Shown: piece after piece, positions 1 through 4,984 of the stretch
Position numbering within the stretch: the first letter of the stretch is position 1
Layout of the letters: each line of letters opens with the position of its first letter
Assembly (NCBI GenBank): GCA_020860025.1
Contig: JAJBVC010000211.1
Coordinates: 1 to 6,680, forward strand
Direction: 5' to 3'
Length of the DNA: 6,680 nt
From: Clostridiales bacterium
GTDB taxonomy: Bacteria > Bacillota > Clostridia > Oscillospirales > Acutalibacteraceae
Made by a program: the position numbers and the translations under genes
The notes under the pieces: model-generated
Told to the model about the DNA's origin: nothing
The model's database searches: none
What the model saw: only the letters and a program-made list of their open reading frames with translations

Positions 1-41
1 ATATTATACACATGCATAATTTATTGTCAATAGCATTTCTA

Positions 42-80
42 AAAAATGTTATAAATATACATAAAAATGTATAAATATAC
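42..80. repeat. Near-perfect tandem repeat upstream of the lysis genes
   Basis: Two copies of AAAAATGT(T)ATAAATATAC lie side by side, at 42-60 and 63-80. They differ only by one extra T in the first copy. The copies are 20-21 bases apart, about two helical turns, so a protein bound to each would face the same side. The second copy contains the short palindrome GTATA-AA-TATAC (69-80) and directly abuts a TATAAT hexamer at 81-86. This arrangement looks like an operator or activator site, but in sequence this AT-rich a chance repeat cannot be ruled out. Confidence 0.5.
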
Positions 81-86
81 TATAAT
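58..86 (+). promoter_or_regulatory. Candidate promoter of the holin-endolysin pair
   Basis: A perfect -10 hexamer TATAAT lies at 81-86. The hexamer 17 bases upstream (TACATA, 58-63) matches the -35 consensus at only three positions, so if this promoter is real it may need an activator, perhaps one bound to the tandem repeat that overlaps the spacer. Alternatives are a second TATAAT at 117-122 with no recognisable -35, and TTGTCA at 24-29 facing TGTTAT at 47-52. The resulting leader would carry a small GCCTTT/AAAGGC pairing (105-110 with 135-140) and a CAGAG/CTCTG hairpin (186-203) just before the holin ribosome binding site. Confidence 0.35.
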
Positions 87-225
87 TATTTCATAGTAAT
101 TATTGCCTTTACAGCCTATAATAACAGTTTCAAAAAAGGCACGGTATGTTGCAAAAGGAGTTTTGAAATCATAGAATAAAAAGAACAGAGAGTCTCAGCT
201 CTGAATAACGAAAGGAAATATTGTA

Positions 226-642
226 ATGGAAAAATTATTTAACTGGTTATCTGTTGCGGTAGGATTTTCAGGTGGGATTTTTGTGTTTTTATTCGGTGAA
301 TTTGACGCTTTGATGAAAGCACTTGTTGTTCTTGTTGTGCTTGATTACCTGACAGGCATAATTAAAGCGATAATCAACAAGAGCGTATCAAGCGAGATAG
401 GGTATAAAGGAATTTTGAAAAAGGTGCTGATTTTTATTGTAATAATAGTATCGGTGCTTATTCAAAATGTGCTGAATAATTCTGTTCCCATAAGAGAAAT
501 TGTGCTGACGTTTTTTGTTACAAACGAGGCGATTTCCTTACTGGAAAATGCGGCTCAGTTTATTCCGATTCCGGAAAAGCTGAAAAACGTCCTGCTGCAG
601 TTAAGAAATTCAAATGACACAAATGAAGAAAGCGAGGGATAA
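226..642 (+). CDS. Phage holin (toxin secretion/phage lysis holin family)
   Basis: This 138-residue membrane protein is expected to make the membrane lesion that lets the endolysin encoded next to it reach the cell wall. Hydrophobic segments lie at about residues 8-25, 30-50, 66-84 and 90-106, followed by a short charged, acidic tail (ending NDTNEESEG). The DYLTG motif at residues 40-44, at the end of the second hydrophobic segment, and the SSEIGYKGILKK stretch (55-66) are characteristic of the holin family that includes Clostridium TcdE-like proteins (Pfam Phage_holin_4 group). Length is normal for the family. The ATG has an AAAGGA ribosome binding site at 211-216, nine bases upstream. The stop is one base before the endolysin start, so the two are surely co-transcribed. 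TcdE-like members can also assist release of toxins; nothing here points to a toxin. Confidence 0.88.
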   Translation: MEKLFNWLSVAVGFSGGIFVFLFGEFDALMKALVVLVVLDYLTGIIKAIINKSVSSEIGYKGILKKVLIFIVIIVSVLIQNVLNNSVPIREIVLTFFVTNEAISLLENAAQFIPIPEKLKNVLLQLRNSNDTNEESEG

Positions 643-643
643 T

Positions 644-1357
644 ATGACGTTTGATAAATGGGTAGATAAGTACCTCGGTACAAAAACAGACTATGATTCT
701 GTAAGCGGAGTTCAGTGCGTTGATCTGATAAAACTTTATCTTGATAAGGTTTTCGGAATAAAAGCGGGCGCTTGGGGAAACGCAAAGGAATACTGGACTT
801 CATTTTCAAAAAGGCAGGCGCTTGTTGATGCTTTTACAAAGATTTCAAACACGGCGGATTTTGTTCCGCTCAAGGGCGATATTGTAGTGTGGAGCGGCGA
901 AATAAGCTCGTCAAACGACTACGGCCATATTGCCGTTGCAACAGGCGAGGGAGATACCTCTTATTTTTATTCCTACGACCAAAACTGGTCGGCAAAGGAA
1001 ATGACAAAAACACGCCACAGTTATACGGCTGTTTACGGTGTTTTGCGTGCAAAGGATAGGAGCAATATTACCGGCGTTCCGACTGTTGAACTCGGCACGT
1101 ATTCTCTGACTAATGTTCGTGGAATTTACAATGGCGCAGGTGCCGCTACGGGCAGAAAAAAGGTTAAAGACCTCACATCGAGCGGTAAAAAATCCGCAAC
1201 CTCAAGTAAATCGAGCGCTGACGCATATCTCAAAAAAGGTACAAAGGTTACCTTGCTTGAGACTAAATTGATTTCAACAGGAAATCTTTGGGGCAGAATA
1301 CCGTCAGGCTGGCTTTGCATTTGGGAAAAAAAGAAAGATAAACTGTTTTTAAAATAA
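644..1357 (+). CDS. CHAP-domain endolysin with C-terminal SH3-like domain
   Basis: A 237-residue peptidoglycan hydrolase, expected to cleave an amide or peptide bond in the wall at lysis. The N-terminal CHAP domain (about residues 1-148) shows the nucleophile Cys25 in GVQCVDLI, His95 in YGHIAV and the polar third residue Asn114 in DQNW. Residues about 152-237 form a lysine- and serine-rich SH3-like wall-binding region, with NVRGIYN near its start and WGRIPSGWLCIW near its end. A Ser/Thr/Lys-rich insertion in the middle may be a linker or loop. There is no signal peptide, consistent with holin-dependent release. The ATG at 644 was chosen over an in-frame ATG at 614 because GAGGG (634-638) lies five bases before it and the CHAP domain begins right there; the earlier start would overlap the holin and lacks a binding site. 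The charged end EKKKDKLFLK is somewhat atypical. Confidence 0.87.
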   Translation: MTFDKWVDKYLGTKTDYDSVSGVQCVDLIKLYLDKVFGIKAGAWGNAKEYWTSFSKRQALVDAFTKISNTADFVPLKGDIVVWSGEISSSNDYGHIAVATGEGDTSYFYSYDQNWSAKEMTKTRHSYTAVYGVLRAKDRSNITGVPTVELGTYSLTNVRGIYNGAGAATGRKKVKDLTSSGKKSATSSKSSADAYLKKGTKVTLLETKLISTGNLWGRIPSGWLCIWEKKKDKLFLK

Positions 1358-1392
1358 CAAAAAATATGAGTATGTCGAGAAAGTAGTCAGAA

Positions 1393-1605
1393 TTAAGCAT
1401 TTTGGGAGTGGGAGCTGTACGTGTGTACCATCCAGTTGCGGTGCCCAAAGAATTCTTCGTTTGCAAAAGCAAACTCAATTCTTTGACCGCTGCCAATTCT
1501 TATTGCTCCCTTTTTCTCACACTGTGAGCAGTCGCAAACAAATCCCCCGAGCAAAAGGCTTAAAACGCTCAAAAGTGGTGAGAGTTCGATGCACTCACCA
1601 CTTTT
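1393..1605 (+). ncRNA. Candidate free-standing structured RNA, about 210 nt (raiA-motif-like?)
   Basis: Nested pairings visible by eye: TTAAGC 1393-1398 with GCTTAA 1558-1563 (long-range closing stem); GGGAGC 1410-1415 with GCTCCC 1505-1510; inside that, a GTAC/GTAC hairpin (1417-1428, loop GTGT) and a long interrupted hairpin made of GCGGT/ACCGC (1438-1442 with 1486-1490), AAAGAATT/AATTCTTT (1447-1454 with 1477-1484) and GTTTGC/GCAAAC around an AAAA loop (1459-1474). A CTCAC/GTGAG hairpin follows (1516-1528), then a terminator-like hairpin (1571-1605). GGG 1404-1406 could also pair with the unpaired CCC 1444-1446. No gene follows on this strand before the convergent gene, which argues against a riboswitch. 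Size, multi-branch shape and clostridial setting recall the raiA-motif RNAs, whose function is unsettled; that identity is a weak guess. Structure on this strand is well supported; boundaries are approximate and no clear promoter was found. Confidence 0.62.
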
Positions 1606-1617
1606 AAATTGTTATTT
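1571..1617 (+). terminator. Intrinsic terminator at the 3' end of the candidate RNA
   Basis: A perfect 12-bp stem, AAAAGTGGTGAG (1571-1582) with CTCACCACTTTT (1594-1605), encloses an 11-base loop. The last stem T's are followed by the T-rich AAATTGTTATTTTT. It could end both the candidate RNA and read-through from the lysis genes. The stem is flanked by A's on its left, so it might also act on the minus strand. Confidence 0.65.
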
Positions 1618-1710
1618 TTGTAAGATGATTTTATTGTTATTAAAATATACAAGAAAGTTACTCGTGGTTTTATTACTTGAGCGTGTTTATGGCTGCTTTA
1701 TCGACATACT
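1606..1710. other. AT-rich intergenic stretch with no recognisable feature
   Basis: Between the two hairpins lies about 100 bases of AT-rich sequence. Short open stretches exist in several frames, but none has a ribosome binding site and start codon or a recognisable protein match. The rest of the 1358-1783 gap holds the candidate RNA and the terminators listed separately. Confidence 0.5.
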
Positions 1711-1747
1711 AAAAGGGATTGTCTGAATAATCAAGACAATCCCTTTT
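1711..1747 (-). terminator. Terminator of the oxidoreductase gene, probably bidirectional
   Basis: A perfect 14-bp inverted repeat, AAAAGGGATTGTCT (1711-1724) with AGACAATCCCTTTT (1734-1747), surrounds a 9-base loop. It lies 36 bases beyond the stop codon of the minus-strand oxidoreductase, and the minus-strand transcript would end in a U tract. On the plus strand it is followed by TTA and could also stop read-through from the left, as expected between convergent units. Confidence 0.85.
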
Positions 1748-1783
1748 TTATGGTTGTTTTTTACAATTGTATATTAGATTAAA

Positions 1784-3094
1784 TTAAAGCTCGACTTTCA
1801 TCGGCTTGCCGCCGTTTTCTCTTGATTCATCCGCAAGGTATACGGCAAGATGACCCGCAACGGAATCAAAAATTGAAGTGCAGGCAAGGCTTGGTTCTTC
1901 TCCCTGAATGAATTTTACAAAATCCTCTGTAAGACGCTCGTCGCCGCCGCCGTGTCCGCCATATGCGCCGACCATATCGCCTGTGACGTTAAGGTCAACC
2001 TCTTCAATGTCGCATTCGCCGTTATGAGCGTTAGGTGACGGATTTATTTTAGATACATAGAATTTTGATTCCTCAAAATTACCGTAAATTTCGCCCTTTG
2101 TACCTACAATATGTATCCTTCTCATAGGCTCTGACGAACCGCCGACCATATTATGTGTTCCTGTTGCACCGTTTGCAAAATTAACGAGTACAGACTGATG
2201 GTCAACTACATTATTATCGCATTTGTACATACATCTTGCATATGGGCTGTCGCTTTTCATAAGCGCAATTTTATCCTCGATAGTCGGATTTTCAATATCC
2301 TCAAGAGCGTCCCATACATAAAACGCCCAGCGGTCGGGATGGTCAATGTAAAGACGTTTTGTTGAAAAGTCGCAGGTGTCAACAAGAGGACAGTCCTTCA
2401 TACAAATTGTGCCCGCTCCTTCAGGTGCATTTTCAGGCTTAAACTGGTATTTGCTTCCGAAAGATGAAATTTGAGTCGGCTTTGTGTCGGACATCATCCA
2501 CATCATAATATCCATATCGTGACAGCATTTTGCAAGCAGCATAGAAGTATGGCACTTGTCGGAATTTGCCCATTTTCCTCTTACGTATGATGTTGACAGG
2601 TGGTGGTATGATACGTGTTCAGCCGTCTGAATATTTATTATGTCGCCGATTTCACCGTTTACAATTCTCTGTTTTATACCATAGTAAAAAGGAGTATATC
2701 TCAAAACGTGGCAAATCATAACCTTGGAATTATTTTTTCTTGCACATTCAACGAGAGTACGCATTTCCTTTTCATTAACGGCAAAAGGCTTTTCAAGAAG
2801 CATATCGTAACCGCAGTTAAGAAGCGGAACCGCCGTTTTGATATGAACCTCATCCATAGTTCCGTTTATTATAGTATCGGCAAGCTTTCCTTTTTGTGCA
2901 AGCTCATCCGCCGAATTAAAACACATATCCTCGCCGAATCCGAATTTTTCCATACAGTGCTTTCTGCGAACCGGATTTGGGTCGGCAACACCGACAATTT
3001 TTAATTTTTCCGGATTGGTAAGAGCAAGTTTGCTGTAAACCATTGCTCTGTGGCCTGCACCGACAATTATTGCCGTAATAGGTTTATTATTCAT
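1784..3094 (-). CDS. Gfo/Idh/MocA-family NAD(P)-dependent oxidoreductase
   Basis: A 436-residue cytoplasmic dehydrogenase-type enzyme, probably acting on a sugar, inositol or similar polyol; substrate unknown. The N-terminal Rossmann domain starts with VGAGHRA (residues 11-17), with the acidic residue Asp38 (VADPN) at the end of the second strand. The family EKP motif is at 101-103, and KCCHDMDIMMW (189-199) supplies the His and Asp typical of the active site. The C-terminal half keeps the GTKGEI motif (331-336) and a GGHGGGDERL stretch. It also has cysteines spaced C-x3-C-x5-C (231, 235, 241) and C-x3-C (288, 292), the latter in YARCMYKCDNNVVDHQ, a subgroup feature that might bind a metal. 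The start was set at the ATG at 3094, not the in-frame ATG at 3136, because GGAGTG precedes it by six bases and the Rossmann fold begins immediately; the earlier codon lies inside the likely -10 box. It is transcribed alone, divergently from the ABC genes. Confidence 0.9.
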   Translation of the reverse strand: MNNKPITAIIVGAGHRAMVYSKLALTNPEKLKIVGVADPNPVRRKHCMEKFGFGEDMCFNSADELAQKGKLADTIINGTMDEVHIKTAVPLLNCGYDMLLEKPFAVNEKEMRTLVECARKNNSKVMICHVLRYTPFYYGIKQRIVNGEIGDIINIQTAEHVSYHHLSTSYVRGKWANSDKCHTSMLLAKCCHDMDIMMWMMSDTKPTQISSFGSKYQFKPENAPEGAGTICMKDCPLVDTCDFSTKRLYIDHPDRWAFYVWDALEDIENPTIEDKIALMKSDSPYARCMYKCDNNVVDHQSVLVNFANGATGTHNMVGGSSEPMRRIHIVGTKGEIYGNFEESKFYVSKINPSPNAHNGECDIEEVDLNVTGDMVGAYGGHGGGDERLTEDFVKFIQGEEPSLACTSIFDSVAGHLAVYLADESRENGGKPMKVEL

Positions 3095-3100
3095 TTTAAT

Positions 3101-3106
3101 CACTCC
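3101..3106 (-). promoter_or_regulatory. Ribosome binding site fixing the oxidoreductase start
   Basis: GGAGTG on the minus strand lies six bases upstream of the ATG at 3094. No comparable site precedes the in-frame ATG 42 bases further upstream. Confidence 0.8.
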
Positions 3107-3134
3107 GCTTTTATTCAATATTTTACTTTTAATC

Positions 3135-3163
3135 ATTATATAACAAGTACATTAAAATTTAAA
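3135..3163 (-). promoter_or_regulatory. Candidate promoter of the oxidoreductase gene
   Basis: On the minus strand a perfect TATAAT (3135-3140) is preceded after 17 bases by TTTAAA (3158-3163), which matches the -35 consensus at four of six positions. Transcription would begin near 3128, giving a leader of roughly 30 bases. Its -35 end lies only about 28 bases from the -35 end of the ABC promoter, so the two promoters are back to back and could share a regulator site. Confidence 0.6.
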
Positions 3164-3190
3164 GCCCTAAAATAAAATATTTGTAATTTA

Positions 3191-3219
3191 TTGACATAGA
3201 GGCGGTTAAAATTTATAAT
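3191..3219 (+). promoter_or_regulatory. Consensus sigma-A-type promoter of the ABC exporter operon
   Basis: TTGACA (3191-3196) and TATAAT (3214-3219) are both exact consensus hexamers with the ideal 17-base spacer. Transcription would begin near 3226, giving a leader of about 45 bases. Such a promoter should be strong unless repressed; no convincing operator palindrome was seen around it. Confidence 0.88.
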
Positions 3220-3259
3220 AGAAAAACAAAATATATAAAGATTGTAATAAATTATATTG

Positions 3260-3267
3260 AAAGGTGA
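3260..3267 (+). promoter_or_regulatory. Ribosome binding site fixing a GTG start
   Basis: AAAGGTGA sits four bases before the GTG at 3272. The in-frame TTG at 3257 lies upstream of this site and has only AT-rich sequence before it, so it is unlikely to be the start. Confidence 0.75.
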
Positions 3268-3271
3268 CAAT

Positions 3272-4984
3272 GTGAAACGGTTACTTGTTTATCTGAAAAA
3301 TTATAAAACACAGTCGGTAATGGCACCGCTTTTTAAACTTCTTGAGGCTGTTTTTGAACTTATAGTTCCTCTTGTTATCGCCTCAATAATTGACGTCGGT
3401 ATAAAAAATGACGATATTGGCTATATAGTCGCACGCTGCGGTATTCTTGTACTGCTTGCGCTTATAGGTATGGCAGCGGCGATTACGGCGCAGTATTTTG
3501 CGGCAAAAGCGGCTACAGGCTTCGGAAGGGAGCTTCGTCATGCTCTTTTTGAAAAAATACAATCTCTTTCTTTCAGCGAACTTGATAATATCGGTACGTC
3601 GTCGCTTATAACAAGAATGACTAATGACACAAATCAGGTGCAAAACGGAGTAAACCTTGTTTTAAGGCTATTTCTTCGTTCTCCGTTTATAGTTCTCGGC
3701 GCAATGGTTATGGCGTTCACCGTTGACGTTAAATGCGCTCTTGTATTTTTAGTTGCAATAATTTTGCTGTCTGTCGTAGTTTTCGGAATTATGGCATACA
3801 CAATTCCAAAATATAAAAATGTCCAAACGAAGCTTGATTCAATAACTCTCAGCACAAGAGAAAATTTGCAGGGCGCTCGTGTAATCAGAGCGTTTACAAG
3901 CGAGCAAAGAGAGATTGACGAGTTTACAAAGCGCAACAATGCATTGTCGTCTCTTCAGCGTGCTGTCGGCAGAATTTCCGCACTGCTTAATCCTGTTACC
4001 TATGTGATTATAAATATTGCTGTTGTCGCTCTTGTTTATACAGGCGCTTTAAGAGTTGATACAGGGAATTTAACACAGGGCGAGGTCGTTGCTCTTTATA
4101 ACTATATGAGCCAGATTCTCGTTGAGCTTATAAAACTTGCCAATCTAATTGTAACCGTTACAAAAGCGCTTGCGTCCGCTCAAAGAATCAGCGCAGTATT
4201 AAATCAAGAAAGCACTTTGGAACATACAAGCAATAATAAATCAAGCGATGCGTTTGTTGAATTTGAAAATGTTTCGCTGATATATAAAAACGCTTCAGCC
4301 GAGTCGCTCAGTGATATTTCATTTTCAGCCAAAAAGGGTGACGTTGTCGGAGTTATCGGCGGTACCGGCTCGGGTAAATCAAGCCTTGTTTCGCTTATTC
4401 CGCATTTTTATGACGCAACGAGCGGTACTGTTTTCGTTGACGGAAGCGATGTCAAAACTCTTGATGATGAAAATTTAAGAAAGCGTATCGGCTTTGTTCA
4501 GCAAAAAGCGGTGCTGTTTAAAGGTACGATACGTGATAATATGAAATGGGGAAACCGGTCGGCAAACGATGATGATATTATAGACGCTTTAAAACTTGCT
4601 CAGATTTACGATACGATAGAGGAAAAGGGCGGTCTTGATTTTATGGTTGAGCAAAATGCAAGCAACCTTTCCGGCGGTCAAAAGCAACGTCTTTCTGTCG
4701 CAAGAGCGCTTGTTCGCAGACCTGAAATTCTCGTGCTTGACGATTCGTCTTCCGCTCTTGATTACGCTACGGAAGCAAAGCTCAGAGAGGGCATTTACGC
4801 TCTTGCCTATAACCCTACTGTCTTTATCGTATCTCAGCGTGCGTCGTCCGTAATGAGCGCAGATAAGATTATAGTTCTTGACGACGGTGTGTGCGTCGGT
4901 ATCGGCGACCATCATTCTCTTTTGAAAAGCTGTGATGTGTATAACGAAATTTACACCTCTCAGTTCGGAAAGGAGGAAGCGTAA
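3272..4984 (+). CDS. ABC exporter half-transporter, degenerate-site subunit
   Basis: This 570-residue protein joins an exporter-type six-helix membrane domain (about residues 15-300) to one ATP-binding domain (about 328-565). In the latter are A-loop Tyr338, Walker A GGTGSGKS (363-370, Lys369), Q-loop Gln411, an intact signature LSGGQ (466-470) and Walker B ILVLD (486-490). The residue after Walker B is Asp491 in place of the catalytic Glu, and the switch-loop His is Gln522 (VSQR). These changes mark the degenerate partner of heterodimeric exporters such as TM287/288, BmrCD and LmrCD. It should pair in the membrane with the product of the next gene, whose start it overlaps by one base. The exported substrate, drug or otherwise, cannot be told. 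GTG is preferred as start: the product then begins MKRLLVYLKNYK, typical of the family. Confidence 0.92.
   Translation: MKRLLVYLKNYKTQSVMAPLFKLLEAVFELIVPLVIASIIDVGIKNDDIGYIVARCGILVLLALIGMAAAITAQYFAAKAATGFGRELRHALFEKIQSLSFSELDNIGTSSLITRMTNDTNQVQNGVNLVLRLFLRSPFIVLGAMVMAFTVDVKCALVFLVAIILLSVVVFGIMAYTIPKYKNVQTKLDSITLSTRENLQGARVIRAFTSEQREIDEFTKRNNALSSLQRAVGRISALLNPVTYVIINIAVVALVYTGALRVDTGNLTQGEVVALYNYMSQILVELIKLANLIVTVTKALASAQRISAVLNQESTLEHTSNNKSSDAFVEFENVSLIYKNASAESLSDISFSAKKGDVVGVIGGTGSGKSSLVSLIPHFYDATSGTVFVDGSDVKTLDDENLRKRIGFVQQKAVLFKGTIRDNMKWGNRSANDDDIIDALKLAQIYDTIEEKGGLDFMVEQNASNLSGGQKQRLSVARALVRRPEILVLDDSSSALDYATEAKLREGIYALAYNPTVFIVSQRASSVMSADKIIVLDDGVCVGIGDHHSLLKSCDVYNEIYTSQFGKEEA
4969..4976 (+). 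promoter_or_regulatory. Strong ribosome binding site inside the first ABC gene
   Basis: AAAGGAGG, a near-full match to the 16S anti-Shine-Dalgarno sequence, lies seven bases before the second ABC gene's ATG and within the last codons of the first. With the TAATG stop-start overlap it provides coupled, efficient translation of the second subunit, as suits a one-to-one complex. Confidence 0.85.

Noticed and set aside
1263..1496. Minus-strand open frame overlapping the endolysin end and the intergenic gap
   Set aside because: It overlaps the endolysin and the structured RNA region, resembles no known protein and has no convincing ribosome binding site.
1580..1600. tRNA-like T-arm (GAGTTCGATGCACTC followed by ACCA), possible prophage attachment site
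   Set aside because: The T-stem would be mismatched, no acceptor strand separates it from CCA, and no cloverleaf lies upstream; it is better explained as the loop of a perfect 12-bp terminator stem.
1393..1605. Riboswitch or T-box leader interpretation of the structured region
   Set aside because: No same-strand gene follows before the convergent oxidoreductase, and no T-box sequence was seen, so a cis-regulatory role is unlikely.
2615..3004. Plus-strand open frame of 129 codons
   Set aside because: It lies fully antisense inside the well-supported oxidoreductase gene and has no family features.
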